Assembly (NCBI RefSeq): GCF_030269645.1
Contig: NZ_BSTR01000017.1
Span: forward strand, 1 to 64,000
Direction of reading: 5' to 3'
DNA: 64,000 nt
From: Actinokineospora sp. NBRC 105648
GTDB lineage: Bacteria; Actinomycetota; Actinomycetes; Mycobacteriales; Pseudonocardiaceae
This document shows, piece after piece, positions 7,480-16,741 of this stretch. Each line of letters starts with the position of its first letter. Position 1 is the stretch's first letter. The notes under the pieces were generated by a model. That model was given only the letters and a program-made list of their open reading frames with translations. It made no database searches and had not been told where the DNA came from. The position numbers and the translations under genes were made by a program.

Positions 7480-9138
7480 ATGAGCCGGTTCGTTGACAAG
7501 CTGCTCGAGACCGCCCGCGACCGCGGTGACCTGCGGGGCATCACCACGGGTGAGCCCAAGGCGCCGGTGCGGCACACCTGGGGCCAGGTCCACGAGCGGG
7601 CCACCCGGATGGCGGGGGCGCTGGTCGCGGGTGGACTGACCCGCGGCGGCGCGGTGGCCGTGCTCGCCGCCGAGCCGGTGACGATCGCCCCGGCCGTGCA
7701 GGCCGTGTGGCTGGCGGGCGGCAGCGTCACGATGCTGCACCAGCCGACCCCGCGCACCGACCTCGCCGAGTGGGCGCACGACACGGTGCGGGTGCTCACC
7801 ATGATCGGCTCCAAGCTGGTGCTGCTCGGCTCCCCGTTCGACCAGCTCGCCCCGCTGCTCGACGAGCACGGCATCGGGTACCTGCGGCTGGAGGAGCTCG
7901 CCGACGGCACGCCGCTGGCCGGGGTGGTCGAGGTCGACGAGGACGCGCCCGCGCTGCTGCAGCTCACCAGCGGGTCCACCGCCGAGCCCAAGGCCGTGCG
8001 GATCACCCACCGCAACCTGTTCTCGAACCTGACCGCGATGGTCGAGGCCGCCGAGCTCGACGTCGAGGTCGACGTGATGGTGTCCTGGCTGCCGCTGTTC
8101 CACGACATGGGCATGGTCGGCTTCCTGACCGTGCCGATGACCGTGGGGCTGGAGCTGGTCAAGGTCACCCCGGTCGAGTTCCTCACCGGACCGCTGCTGT
8201 GGGCCGACCTGATCTCCCGCCACCGCGGCACGATCACCGCGGCGCCGAACTTCGCCTACGCGCTGCTCGGCCGTCGACTGTCCGGTGTGGACGGACCGTA
8301 CGACCTGTCCTCGCTCCGGTTGGCGCTCAACGGCGCGGAGCCGGTCGACGAGAAGGCCGTCAAGTCCTTTGTGGACTCTGGCGCCCGGTTCGGGCTGCGG
8401 CCGGAGTGCGTCTTCCCGGCCTACGGCATGGCCGAGGCGACCCTGGCGGTCTCGTTCGCGCCGCTGCTCACCGGCCTGACGCTCGACCACGTCGACGCCG
8501 ACCGGCTGGAGGCGGACAACTACGCCGAGCCCGCCGGTCCGGACTCCGGGCGCGCGTTCGCCGTGCTGGGCAAGCCCTTGCGTGGCATCGAGGCGCGGAT
8601 CGTGTCGGCCGCGGGCGAGGTCGTGGGGGAGCGGTTCGTCGGCGAGATCCAGCTGCGCGGCGAGGCGGTGACCCCGGGGTACCTCACGGTGAACGGCCCG
8701 GTGGCCACCCAGGACGCGGACGGCTGGCTGGCGACCGGGGACATCGGGTACCTGGTGGCCGGGTCGATCGTGATCTGCGGGCGCGCCAAGGACGTGATCA
8801 TCCTGGGTGGCCGCAACATCTACCCCACCGACATCGAGCGCGCGGCGTCCACTGTGGAGGGTGTGCGGGCCGGGAACGCGGTGGCCGTCCGGATCGACGC
8901 GGGCACACGGCGCGAGCGGTTCGCCGTGGTGGTCGAGTCCCGGGGCGCGGGGGACGAGGCGGCGGAGAAGGTGCTGCGCAAGGACATCGCGGCCCGGGTG
9001 TTCGAGGCGGTGAACGCACGCCCGTCGGCGGTCGTGGTGCTCGCGCCTGGGACGTTGCCGAAGACGCCATCGGGGAAGCTGCGGCGAGCGGCGGCTGGGG
9101 AGCAGGTGGCGGCGTCCATCGCTGCTGCTTCGCTCTGA
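7480..9138 (+). CDS. Fatty acyl-AMP ligase / long-chain acyl-CoA ligase family enzyme
   Basis: A 552-residue member of the ANL adenylate-forming superfamily. It has the phosphate loop LTSGSTAEPKAVRITH near residues 163-178, the A5-type motif YGMAEATLAVSF, the adenosine-binding GWLATGDIGYL and the hinge GRAKDVIILGGRNIYPTDIE, followed by the small C-terminal domain with the PKTPSGKLRR lysine motif. The pattern (AEATLAVS, GRNIYPTDIE) is closer to fatty acyl-AMP ligases, which hand activated fatty acids to carrier proteins, than to classical FadD enzymes. No polyketide or carrier-protein gene is adjacent. ATG 7480 follows the ABC-F stop by 21 bases. Confidence 0.85.
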   Translation: MSRFVDKLLETARDRGDLRGITTGEPKAPVRHTWGQVHERATRMAGALVAGGLTRGGAVAVLAAEPVTIAPAVQAVWLAGGSVTMLHQPTPRTDLAEWAHDTVRVLTMIGSKLVLLGSPFDQLAPLLDEHGIGYLRLEELADGTPLAGVVEVDEDAPALLQLTSGSTAEPKAVRITHRNLFSNLTAMVEAAELDVEVDVMVSWLPLFHDMGMVGFLTVPMTVGLELVKVTPVEFLTGPLLWADLISRHRGTITAAPNFAYALLGRRLSGVDGPYDLSSLRLALNGAEPVDEKAVKSFVDSGARFGLRPECVFPAYGMAEATLAVSFAPLLTGLTLDHVDADRLEADNYAEPAGPDSGRAFAVLGKPLRGIEARIVSAAGEVVGERFVGEIQLRGEAVTPGYLTVNGPVATQDADGWLATGDIGYLVAGSIVICGRAKDVIILGGRNIYPTDIERAASTVEGVRAGNAVAVRIDAGTRRERFAVVVESRGAGDEAAEKVLRKDIAARVFEAVNARPSAVVVLAPGTLPKTPSGKLRRAAAGEQVAASIAAASL

Positions 9139-9214
9139 GGTTGCTGTCTGGGTGTTCCTGCTTCGCGCGGTCCTGGGTTTGGGTGTCCTGCGTCCTGGTT
9201 GTGTGTCCTGCTTT

Positions 9215-9321
9215 CCCTACGCACGATTGTGACTACGGGCGCGGAGTGCTTGTCAAGGCGGGAAAGATGCCTTGACAAGCACTCCGCGCCCGTGTTTTGG
9301 GCTGCGTATGGAATGCAGGGG
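9215..9321 (+). repeat. H-family hairpin element, copy 1
   Basis: A perfect 24-bp stem (9236-9259 with 9269-9292) closes on the loop GGGAAAGAT. It is preceded by CCCTACGC and followed by GTGTTTTGGGCTGCGTATGG and GAATGCAGGG. The element at 25862-25967 has the same flanking boxes, loop and apical TTGTCAAGG, but a different lower stem that is again perfectly paired. It sits between convergent genes (ligase and DivIVA-like gene), where it could also stop transcription. Confidence 0.85.
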
Positions 9322-9436
9322 CGGGAGTGGTCGCCGGGGAGGGTTGTTGGGTCGGGCGCCGGTGCCGGGGTGGGTTGCCTGGGCGTGGTGTCGGGGGGTG
9401 GGGCGGTTTCAGGAGTGGTCGTGTCAGAGGGTGGGA

Positions 9437-9525
9437 CGAGTTGTCCACAGGCAAGATCGACATGTGCCGCTGGCGGTGTTTCCGCAGGTAGAATGGCTGC
9501 GGGGGAGCCCCCTGGGACGGGTGGG
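9437..9525 (+). repeat. D-family repeat, copy 2, with DnaA-type box
   Basis: CGAGTTGTCCACAGGCAAGAT, GGCTGCGGGG and CCCCTGGGACGGGTGGG occur here in the order found on the minus strand at 4540-4632. TTGTCCACA (9441-9449) is the DnaA box form preferred in high-GC actinobacteria. The gap 9139-9684 holds only this element, the H element and G-rich sequence; I see no gene. Confidence 0.6.
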
Positions 9526-9684
9526 CCTTACCTTGGGGGGTCGCTGGGGTGGGCAGGTCTTGCCTCGGGGGACTTTGCCTGGTGGCTTGGCTTTGCGTGC
9601 CTTGAGGCGGGGTGTTGTCTGAGGAGCGGCCGAGTGGGGCAGCGGTGGAGGGGTGCGGTGCGGACGACGTCCAGCTGGCTGGGA

Positions 9685-10416
9685 TCAGCGCTCGCGGCGG
9701 CGGAGTTCGGTTAGCCAGGCGGACTTGATCGCGTCCACGGCGGCCGGGTGGTAGCCCTGTCCCGGGTAGGGCGACAGGGTCAGGCGGGTTGCCGCGACCT
9801 GTTCTGCCGTGGGGCCCGCGCCGTGTTCGATGGCGGCGCGGTCTAGCAGGTGGGCCAGGCGTTCGACGTCGGCGGGGTGGTAGCCCTGGGTGCCGGGTGG
9901 GGCCGGGGGGAGTGGGAAGTACGGGGGCTCCGGCAGCTCGGCCTGGGGGCCGTGCGGGTCGATGGCGCCGTGGTGGTCGGGCTGGGTGCCTCGGGTGGCC
10001 TGGCGGGCAGTGGGCAGCTCGGCGTGGGCCTGGTCGCGAGAGTCGTGCCTGCCGTGTGAGTCGGTGGTGGCGCGCGCGTCTGGCTGGGCGTGGGAGGCGG
10101 CGCGGGTGCGCGGGGTGGCGGGCGGTTCCGCGTCCTCGGTGGGTCGTGGGCGCGTGGTGGCGGCGCGGTGTTCCAAGGCGGCGGCGACGTCGTCGAGGAA
10201 CTCGTCTACCTGGTCCTCGTGGTAGCCGCGTTTGACCAGGGGGGCGGCGTCGAACTCGGCCTCGCGCACGTCCTGGACCGTGAGGTCGCCCCGGCCCGAC
10301 AGGGCCGCCTCGACCCGGTCGAGGAAGTCGTCCACCTGGTCCTCGTGGTAGCCGCGCCTGCCGAAGGGGGCCTTGTCGAAGGTGACCGCGCGCACCGCGT
10401 CCGGGGTCAGTGTCAT
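9685..10416 (-). CDS. DivIVA-domain repeat protein
   Basis: The 243-residue protein repeats a short DivIVA-type motif. Two good copies lie near residues 11-39 (FGRRGYHEDQVDDFLDRV) and 53-81 (VKRGYHEDQVDEFLDDV), and two weaker copies lie near the C-terminus (GYHPADVERLAHLLDRA, GYHPAAVDAIKSAW). A His-, Thr- and Pro-rich linker (about 85-170) separates the pairs. DivIVA domains mark curved membrane and recruit growth and division proteins in actinobacteria. This protein lacks the long coiled coil of Wag31/DivIVA, so it is more likely an accessory protein. It lies 18 bases beyond the pth stop on the same strand and may be co-transcribed with pth. Confidence 0.8.
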   Translation of the reverse strand: MTLTPDAVRAVTFDKAPFGRRGYHEDQVDDFLDRVEAALSGRGDLTVQDVREAEFDAAPLVKRGYHEDQVDEFLDDVAAALEHRAATTRPRPTEDAEPPATPRTRAASHAQPDARATTDSHGRHDSRDQAHAELPTARQATRGTQPDHHGAIDPHGPQAELPEPPYFPLPPAPPGTQGYHPADVERLAHLLDRAAIEHGAGPTAEQVAATRLTLSPYPGQGYHPAAVDAIKSAWLTELRRRER

Positions 10417-10433
10417 CCTCGTCGTGCCCTTCC

Positions 10434-11012
10434 TCAGCCTGCGTGGAACGTGTTCTGGGCCGCTTCCAGGCCCTGGCCGACCAGCGCCACCACCGCGTCG
10501 GCGCAGCGGTCGATCTCGAAGGCCAGGTCCTTGCGCTCGGCGGTGGCGAAGTCGCGGAGCACGTAGTCTGCGGGGTCCATCCGGCCCGGCGGCCTGCCGA
10601 TGCCGAAGCGGACCCGATGGTAGTCCTTCGTGCCCAGCGATTTGGTGATCGACCGCAGTCCATTGTGGCCGTTGTCGCCGCCGCCGAGCTTGAGGCGCAG
10701 GCTGCCGAAGGGCAGGTCGAGCTCGTCGTGCACCACCACGACCCGCTCCGGGGGCGCCTTGAAGAACTTGGCCGCGCCCGCGACCGGGCCGCCGGAGACG
10801 TTCATGAACGAGCGCGGCTTGACCAGCACCACCCGGTGCCCGTCGAGCCTGCCCTCGACCACGTCCGCGCCCGCCTTGTGCGCCTTGAACCGGCCGCCCA
10901 CCCGGGCCGCCAGCTCATCGGCGACCAGGAACCCGATGTTGTGCCGGTTCCCCGCGTACTGCGGGCCGGGGTTGCCCAGCCCGACCACCACCACCGGTGC
11001 CTCGTCCGCCAT
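10434..11012 (-). CDS. pth: Peptidyl-tRNA hydrolase
   Basis: Pth releases tRNA from peptidyl-tRNAs that drop off the ribosome. The 192-residue protein has [11 protein letters not shown] near residue 9, the catalytic His in RHNIGF (H24), [11 protein letters not shown] and the HDELDLPFG segment with the conserved Asp. A GTG lies immediately before the ATG at 11012; the ATG is preferred because of the spacing from GGAG. It follows rplY on the same strand after a strong hairpin, the same order as in mycobacteria. Confidence 0.95.
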   Translation of the reverse strand: MADEAPVVVVGLGNPGPQYAGNRHNIGFLVADELAARVGGRFKAHKAGADVVEGRLDGHRVVLVKPRSFMNVSGGPVAGAAKFFKAPPERVVVVHDELDLPFGSLRLKLGGGDNGHNGLRSITKSLGTKDYHRVRFGIGRPPGRMDPADYVLRDFATAERKDLAFEIDRCADAVVALVGQGLEAAQNTFHAG

Positions 11013-11030
11013 CACCGCTCCAGGATCGCC

Positions 11031-11062
11031 GATGCCCCGGTCCGAACCCGGACCGGGGCATC
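11031..11062 (-). terminator. Hairpin between rplY and pth
   Basis: A perfect 14-bp stem (GATGCCCCGGTCCG with CGGACCGGGGCATC) and a 4-base loop lie between the rplY stop and the pth start, without a clear T run. It is probably a partial terminator or processing site. Confidence 0.65.
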
Positions 11063-11083
11063 ACCGCGAAGATTTCCGGGGAC

Positions 11084-11704
11084 TCAGGCGTCGGCGGACT
11101 GCGGGGCGTCCTCGACGACACCCGCACCCTCGAGGTCCAGGTCGCCCTCGAGCTGCTCGGCCGTCGGCGCCGCGTTGACCGCGAGCACCATCGCCTCGGG
11201 GTCGCCGGCCAGGGTGGCGCCCGCGGGCAGCTCCAGCTGGCCCGCCAGGATCTGGGTGCCCGCCTTGACGCCCGCGATGGACAGCTCGATCTGGTCGGGG
11301 ATGGCCAGCGCGTCGACCTCGATGAGCAGCGTGGTGAGGTCCTGGGTGACCAGGGTGGCCGCCGCGGCGTCACCGGTGATCACGATCGGGATCTCGACCG
11401 AGACCTTCTCGCCGCGCTGGACGAGCAGCAGGTCCACGTGCTCGATGTAGTTCTTCAGCGGGTGGGTGGTCACGGTCTTGGTCAGCGCGAGCTCGCTGCC
11501 GGACCCGAAGTTCAGCGTCAGCACCGCGTTGTTGCCGTGCTCACGCACGACGCGGGCGAACTCCAGGGCGGGCAGGGCCAGGTGCTTGGGGTCGGACCCG
11601 TGTCCGTAGAGCACGGCGGGGATCTTGCCGGCGCGGCGGGTGCGGCGCGCTGCGCCCTTGCCGAACTCGGTGCGCTGTTCGGCGGCCAGACGTACCTCGG
11701 ACAC
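11084..11704 (-). CDS. rplY: 50S ribosomal protein L25, CTC form
   Basis: L25 binds 5S rRNA. This 206-residue protein is the long CTC/TL5 form, with an N-terminal L25 domain (starting SEVRLAAEQRTEFGKGAARR) and a C-terminal beta domain ending in an acidic, Ala-rich tail. GTG 11704 is preceded by AAGGAGAGC, a strong ribosome binding site. It lies between prs and pth as in other actinobacteria. Confidence 0.95.
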   Translation of the reverse strand: MSEVRLAAEQRTEFGKGAARRTRRAGKIPAVLYGHGSDPKHLALPALEFARVVREHGNNAVLTLNFGSGSELALTKTVTTHPLKNYIEHVDLLLVQRGEKVSVEIPIVITGDAAAATLVTQDLTTLLIEVDALAIPDQIELSIAGVKAGTQILAGQLELPAGATLAGDPEAMVLAVNAAPTAEQLEGDLDLEGAGVVEDAPQSADA

Positions 11705-11878
11705 GGTGGTGCTCTCCTTGCGATCACAGTGCGGCGGGGGCGCGACTTCTCAGTCGGGGCGGCGACCTGCGGCGAGGGGCACGGGAGGCACGAGACGCGT
11801 TCGGCTCGAAACCGCCACGTCGATCACGCCAGGCGCGATGCCCGCCTCGCCGAGGCAACTCGAATAGTTTACGCACGT

Positions 11879-11923
11879 CCCCGGGGGCGGGTCGAACCCG
11901 GGGGGTCCGACCCGCCCCCGGGG
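11879..11923 (-). terminator. Terminator hairpin after prs
   Basis: Sixteen perfectly paired bases (CCCCGGGGGCGGGTCG with CGACCCGCCCCCGGGG) flank a 13-base loop, one base past the prs stop codon. No T run follows, as is usual for high-GC terminators. It should end the glmU-prs transcript. Confidence 0.75.
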
Positions 11924-11924
11924 C

Positions 11925-12905
11925 TCACGCGTCGCCGTCGAACAGGGAGGTGACCGAGCCGTCCTCGAAGACCTGCTGGATGGCCCGGGCCAGCAGCGGG
12001 GCGATGGACAGCACGGTCATCCCGGGGAAGCGCTTCTCGTCCGGGATGGGCAGCGTGTTGGTGAACACGACCTCCCTGGCCCCGCACCCGGAGAGCCGCT
12101 CGCGGGCGGGCCCGGAGAGCACGCCGTGCGTGGCGGCCATGACCACCCCGGCCGCGCCCTCGCCGAGCAGCTGGTGGATGGCCTTGGCGATGGTGCCGCC
12201 GGTGTCGACCATGTCGTCGATGACCACGCACAGCCTGCCCTCGACCTCGCCGACCACCCGGTTGGCGACGACCTCGTTGGGCCGCAGCGGGTCGCGGGTC
12301 TTGTGGATGAACGCGATCGGCACGCCGCCGAGGTCGTCGGCCCACTTCTCGGCCAGCTTGGTGCGGCCCGCGTCCGGGGACACCACGGTGATGTTCTCCG
12401 CCGGGTAGTTGTCCTTGATGTAGCGGGCCAGCAGGTTCTGCGCGAACAGGTGGTCGACCGGGCCGTCGAAGAAGCCCTGGATCTGCGCGGTGTGCAGGTC
12501 CACGGTCATGATCCGGTCGGCGCCCGCGACCTTGAACAGGTCGGCGATCAGCCGCGCGGAGATCGGCTCGCGGCCCTTGTGCTTCTTGTCCTGGCGGGCG
12601 TAGGGGTAGAACGGCATGATCACCGTGATGCGCTTGGCACTGGCCCGCTTGAGCGCGTCGACCATGAGCAGCTGCTCCATGATCCACTGGTTGATCGGTG
12701 CGGTGGCGCTCTGCATGACGAACGCGTCGCAGCCGCGCACCGACTCCTCGAACCGGACGAAGATCTCGCCGTTGGCGAAGTCGTAGGCCGACTGCGGGGT
12801 GATGCTCACGTTGAGGTGCTTGGAGACCTCCTCGGCGAGCTCGGGGTGCGCCCGGCCGGAGAACAGCATCAGGCTCTTCTTGGGGGTACCCGCCTTGGTG
12901 CTCAT
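11925..12905 (-). CDS. prs: Ribose-phosphate pyrophosphokinase
   Basis: Prs makes PRPP from ribose 5-phosphate and ATP, feeding purine, pyrimidine, histidine, tryptophan and arabinan precursor synthesis. The 326-residue protein contains [15 protein letters not shown], the flexible-loop region [14 protein letters not shown], the metal-binding site [17 protein letters not shown] and the PRPP loop [13 protein letters not shown]. Its start codon overlaps the glmU stop (ATGA), so translation is probably coupled. Confidence 0.96.
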   Translation of the reverse strand: MSTKAGTPKKSLMLFSGRAHPELAEEVSKHLNVSITPQSAYDFANGEIFVRFEESVRGCDAFVMQSATAPINQWIMEQLLMVDALKRASAKRITVIMPFYPYARQDKKHKGREPISARLIADLFKVAGADRIMTVDLHTAQIQGFFDGPVDHLFAQNLLARYIKDNYPAENITVVSPDAGRTKLAEKWADDLGGVPIAFIHKTRDPLRPNEVVANRVVGEVEGRLCVVIDDMVDTGGTIAKAIHQLLGEGAAGVVMAATHGVLSGPARERLSGCGAREVVFTNTLPIPDEKRFPGMTVLSIAPLLARAIQQVFEDGSVTSLFDGDA

Positions 12906-14428
12906 GCCTGGTCCTCGCTGTTCTGCTCCGCGCCGCCCTGGGGCGCGCTGCCCTGCTGGTCCTCGCCGCGGCGGGTGGTGGCCCGCTGGGCGGCCTCGGC
13001 CGACGCCGTGCCCGGGCGCCTGCGGACCACCCAGTCCTCGAAGTTGCGCTGGCTGCCGCCGGAGACCGCGAGCGCGCCGGGGGGCACGTCGCGGCGCAGC
13101 ACGGTGCCCGCGCCGCTGTAGGCACCGTCACCGATGGTGAGCGGCGCCACGTACATGTTGTCCGAACCCATCCGCACATGCGATCCGACAACGGTGTGGT
13201 GCTTGTTCACTCCGTCGTAGTTGACAAACACGCTAGCGGCACCGATGTTGCTCTGCTCGCCGATCGTGGCGTCGCCCACATACGACAGGTGCGGGACCTT
13301 GGAGCCCGCGCCGATGTCGGCGTTCTTGGTTTCCACGAAGGTCCCGATCTTGCCCTTGGCCCCCAGCCGGGTGCCCGGCCGCAGGTAGGCGAACGGTCCG
13401 ACCGAGGCGCCGTCGCCGATCTCGGCGTCCGAGCCGTGCGTGCGGACCACGCTCGCCCCGGCGCCGACGGCCACGTCGAGCAGCGTGGTGTCCGGGCCGA
13501 TGACCGCGCCCTCGTCCGCGCTGGTGCGCCCGCGCAGCTGGGTGTTCGGCTCCAGGCGGACGTCGCGCGCGAGCTGCACGTCGGCCTCGATCCAGGTGGT
13601 CGCCGGGTCGGCGACGGTGACCCCGGCGCGCATCCAGCGCTCGACCGTGCGCCGGTTGAGCTCGGTGCCCAGCCGGGCCAGCTGCACCCGGTCGTTGACC
13701 CCCTCGACCAGCCACGGGTCGGCGCACACCAGCGCGCCCACCCGCTTGCCGTCGCCGCGGGCGATGGCGAGCACGTCGGTCAGGTAGAGCTCGCCCTGGG
13801 CGTTGTCGGTGGAGAGCCGGGACAGCCCGTCGAGCAGGACGGCGGCGTCGAAGGCGTAGACCCCGGAGTTGACCTCGTCGATGTCGAGCTGCTCGGCGGT
13901 GGCGTCCTTGTGCTCGACGATGGCCTCGACGGTGCCGTCGGCACCGCGCGCGATCCGGCCGTAGCCGGTGGGGTCGGGTACCCGGGCGGTGAGCACGGTG
14001 ACCGCGTTGCCCAGCTCGGCGTGCTCGTCGAGCAGCGCGGCCAGCGTCGCGGTGTCCAGCAGCGGGACGTCACCGTAGGTGACCAGGACCGTGCCGGTGA
14101 CCGCGCCCAGCGGGGCCAGCCCGCAGGCCACGGCGTGCCCGGTGCCGTCCTGGGTCTCCTGGACCGCGGGGGTGACCTCGCGGCCGAGGGCGGTGGCGAC
14201 CTGGGCCAGGTGCGCCCCCACGGCGTCGCGGCCGTGCCCGAGCACGACGACGAGGTGGTCTGGCTTGAGGCCGTCGGCGGCGCGCACGGCGTGTTCCACC
14301 AGCGGCCTGCCCGCGATCGGGTGCAGCACCTTGGGGGTGGCCGACCGCATCCGGGTGCCCTCCCCCGCGGCCAGGATGACGGTCGTGACCTGGCCCAGGC
14401 GCGCTCGATCGGGGGTGGTTGCGGACAT
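12902..14428 (-). CDS. glmU: Bifunctional GlcN-1-P acetyltransferase / GlcNAc-1-P uridyltransferase
   Basis: GlmU makes UDP-GlcNAc, the precursor of peptidoglycan and other envelope polymers. The 508-residue protein starts with the uridyltransferase loop [18 protein letters not shown]. It then has the YGDVPLL and [13 protein letters not shown] segments and a C-terminal left-handed beta-helix of hexapeptide repeats ([27 protein letters not shown]) with the acetyltransferase His. ATG 14428 is chosen because AGGGAG lies upstream and the protein then starts as in relatives; the frame stays open another 59 codons with no family support. A disordered, acidic C-terminal tail follows the beta-helix. 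Confidence 0.96.
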   Translation of the reverse strand: MSATTPDRARLGQVTTVILAAGEGTRMRSATPKVLHPIAGRPLVEHAVRAADGLKPDHLVVVLGHGRDAVGAHLAQVATALGREVTPAVQETQDGTGHAVACGLAPLGAVTGTVLVTYGDVPLLDTATLAALLDEHAELGNAVTVLTARVPDPTGYGRIARGADGTVEAIVEHKDATAEQLDIDEVNSGVYAFDAAVLLDGLSRLSTDNAQGELYLTDVLAIARGDGKRVGALVCADPWLVEGVNDRVQLARLGTELNRRTVERWMRAGVTVADPATTWIEADVQLARDVRLEPNTQLRGRTSADEGAVIGPDTTLLDVAVGAGASVVRTHGSDAEIGDGASVGPFAYLRPGTRLGAKGKIGTFVETKNADIGAGSKVPHLSYVGDATIGEQSNIGAASVFVNYDGVNKHHTVVGSHVRMGSDNMYVAPLTIGDGAYSGAGTVLRRDVPPGALAVSGGSQRNFEDWVVRRRPGTASAEAAQRATTRRGEDQQGSAPQGGAEQNSEDQA

Positions 14429-14528
14429 CGCACTCCCTAGCATTGGCGAAAGCGTTTCGGCGGGAACATGCAAAGGCGCGGGCCGCACCGGGCGGGGAGC
14501 GCTGGACGACGCCGGCCGGGAGCCGATC

Positions 14529-16280
14529 CTACGTGGTCTCCGGCAGCACCCACGCCGGGTCGCCCGACCGCGCGGGCTGGTCGTTCTCGGTGGCCGCGCG
14601 CTCACTTTCGGCCGCCGCCGTGGCGGTGATCGCGACGATGTCGTTGCCGCCGCCGCGCTTGGCCTGGTACATCGCCGCGTCCGCGCGGGCCAGCGCGCGG
14701 ACCGCGGTTTCCTGCGGGCGCAAGGACACCACGCCGATCGAGAGCGTCACCCCGTGCGACAGGTCGGGGGGCAGGCCCGCGACCGCGTTGACCGCGCGCC
14801 GCAGGGCGGCCTCCGCCGCGTGCAGCGGGGCGCCGGGCAGCAGCACGATGAACTCGTCGCCGCCGTAGCGGGCGACCATGTCGCTGCCGCGCAACGCGTC
14901 ACGCAGGGTGCTGGCGACCACGCGCAGCACGTCGTCGCCCTCGGCGTGCGACATCCGGTCGTTGACGCCCTTGAAGCCGTCCAGGTCGACCAGCGCGATG
15001 GCCAGCGGGTGGTTGGCGGGCGTGCGCGCCAGCGCCTCCAGCCGCTCGTCGAGCGCGCGGCGGTTGGGCAGGCCGGTCAACGGGTCCTGCAGCGCCTGCC
15101 GGGCGATCGCGCCGTGCATGCGGGAGAGCCGCTCGTGCTCGCGCCGGGTGTTGAGGGTGGCGATGCGCGACTCGCGCATGTCCCAGAGCTGTGCCTCCAG
15201 CTCGGTGGCGTAGTTCTCCAGGGCACTGGTCGTGCGCTCGCCGCCGTCGGGCCCGGAGAGCCGGGCGTACTCCCGGATCAGGCACAGCCGCAGGGTCGGT
15301 TCGGCGGCCTCGTGGTACATCCGCGAGCGCGCCTGGCCCAGCACGTGCACGGCCTCTTCCTCGTGGCCCTCGTGCTCCAGGCAGCGGGCCAGCGCGATGG
15401 ACACGATCACCAGCTCGCGCGGGTAGCGCGGCGAGTCGGTGAGCCTGCGCAGCCGGTCGACGTGCGCGCCGGAGGGCTGCGCCAGGGCCAGCGCGGCGCC
15501 GATCACCGGGTTCTGGTCGGCGGCGGCCAGGTGCGGCTCGCGCGGGAAGAGCGACTCGCGGAACGGCGCTTCCACCGCGACCGCGATGGCCGCCGCGGTG
15601 GCGAACCGCTCGGCGGCGCGCTCGTCCTCGCCGATCCGCTCCAGCCGCAGGCCCCAGCCGACCAGCAGCCGGGCCCGGTTGATCAGGTGCACCGAGATCA
15701 GGTGCGGGCCCGCGCTGGCCCGGATGCACTTGTTGGCCCGCGACATCACCTGGTCGGCGACCTCGTAGACGCCGAGCTGGGTGAGCACGATGCCGATGTC
15801 CATCAGGGTGGCGGCCATGATCATGTCCCAGCTGCGGCCGCCGAGCAGCACGTCCGGGGTGATGTCCTCGTCGAGCATGGCCAGCGCGACCGCGGCCTCG
15901 GTGAGCGCGGCGTCCTCGGCGCCGGCCAGCAGCAGCCGCCGCCCGCGCAGGGCGTGCGCGTCGGCCTGCAGCACGACCAGGCCGTGCCTGCGGGTGTGCG
16001 CGAGCAGCTCGTCGAGCAGCGGTTCGGCGGAGTCGGCCAGCTCGTTGTTGACCACCCGGACCGCGACCGCCGAGCGCAGCAGCTGCCCGACCATCCGCGG
16101 CTCACCGCGGTGCTGGGCCTCGGCGAGCAGCCGGTCGACCTCGTCGGTGTGCCACACCCGCTCGTTGACCGGGCTCACCTGGATGATGGCCAGCAGCTCG
16201 CGCGCGCGCCCGACCAGCCAGGCGTCGGAGCGCTCCTCCAACGCGGGTGGCTCGTGCGGGTCCCGCTGCTCGTGGTCCAC
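14529..16280 (-). CDS. GGDEF diguanylate cyclase with TPR-like N-terminal region
   Basis: Diguanylate cyclases make cyclic di-GMP from two GTP; in filamentous actinobacteria this signal controls development through BldD. The 583-residue protein is soluble. An alpha-helical, TPR-like N-terminal part of about 400 residues leads to a GGDEF domain with an intact active site (YGGDEF, about 471-476). A product-inhibition site, RGSD, lies five residues before it, so the enzyme should be active and feedback-inhibited. There is no EAL domain. GTG 16280 is the start of the longest frame with coding character. It lies about 100 bases upstream of glmU on the same strand. Confidence 0.88.
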   Translation of the reverse strand: MDHEQRDPHEPPALEERSDAWLVGRARELLAIIQVSPVNERVWHTDEVDRLLAEAQHRGEPRMVGQLLRSAVAVRVVNNELADSAEPLLDELLAHTRRHGLVVLQADAHALRGRRLLLAGAEDAALTEAAVALAMLDEDITPDVLLGGRSWDMIMAATLMDIGIVLTQLGVYEVADQVMSRANKCIRASAGPHLISVHLINRARLLVGWGLRLERIGEDERAAERFATAAAIAVAVEAPFRESLFPREPHLAAADQNPVIGAALALAQPSGAHVDRLRRLTDSPRYPRELVIVSIALARCLEHEGHEEEAVHVLGQARSRMYHEAAEPTLRLCLIREYARLSGPDGGERTTSALENYATELEAQLWDMRESRIATLNTRREHERLSRMHGAIARQALQDPLTGLPNRRALDERLEALARTPANHPLAIALVDLDGFKGVNDRMSHAEGDDVLRVVASTLRDALRGSDMVARYGGDEFIVLLPGAPLHAAEAALRRAVNAVAGLPPDLSHGVTLSIGVVSLRPQETAVRALARADAAMYQAKRGGGNDIVAITATAAAESERAATENDQPARSGDPAWVLPETT

Positions 16281-16346
16281 CTGCGGCGCGGCACCCCTTC
16301 TCGAGTCTGGTAGTGGCCGGCCCCAACTCCGGGCTCAGGGTCCGTG

Positions 16347-16417
16347 CTCCGCCGCCAGGATTCGAACCTGAACCATTGGAACCAAAATCCAAGGTGCTGC
16401 CTTTACACCACGGCGGA
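16347..16417 (-). tRNA. tRNA-Gln (anticodon TTG)
   Basis: On the minus strand TCCGCCG pairs with CGGCGGA as the acceptor stem. The anticodon stem TTGGA/TCCAA closes the loop TTTTGGT, whose middle bases TTG read CAA. The T arm is TCAGG-TTCGAAT-CCTGG. The discriminator is G and CCA is not encoded. A tRNA-Gln near glmU is also seen in mycobacteria. Confidence 0.93.
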
Positions 16418-16741
16418 TCGCGAGCGGTGTTCGCTCACAGTGGGGAACATCGTGGCATGAAGGTTGCCGCGCGGGCAGCAGTACCCGCGCGATTGGGGTC
16501 TGGTCGCGTCCGATCGGGTGTTAGCGGTGTCACAGATCTTGGGGCGCTGTCACGGAACGGGGCGGTATGGGTGCGGTGCGTTCCGGGTCGGGGTGGCCGG
16601 TCGGGGCATCCGGGTCGGCGGTCCGCTTCGAATACCCCAGGTCGCCCTGGCGTGCGGCCCGACCGGGTCCCTACGCTGTCGTAGGTTACGGCGACGTAGG
16701 TGAGCCTGGCCTGAGCCGGTTCGGGAAAGAGGTGCGGACAC

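Noticed and set aside
5494-8490. A 998-codon open frame on the minus strand, opposite the ABC-F and ligase genes
   Set aside because: High-GC shadow: the translation is Gly/Arg/Gln/Val-rich with no domain, and the plus strand encodes two textbook proteins.
9215-9321. The H hairpin as a plain intrinsic terminator
   Set aside because: It may well terminate transcription, but shared flanking boxes and a covarying stem at two loci are not needed for that and are unexplained by it.
4540-9525. The DnaA-box repeats as a replication origin
   Set aside because: Only two boxes are present, 5 kb apart, without an AT-rich unwinding region or dnaA, dnaN or gyrB nearby.
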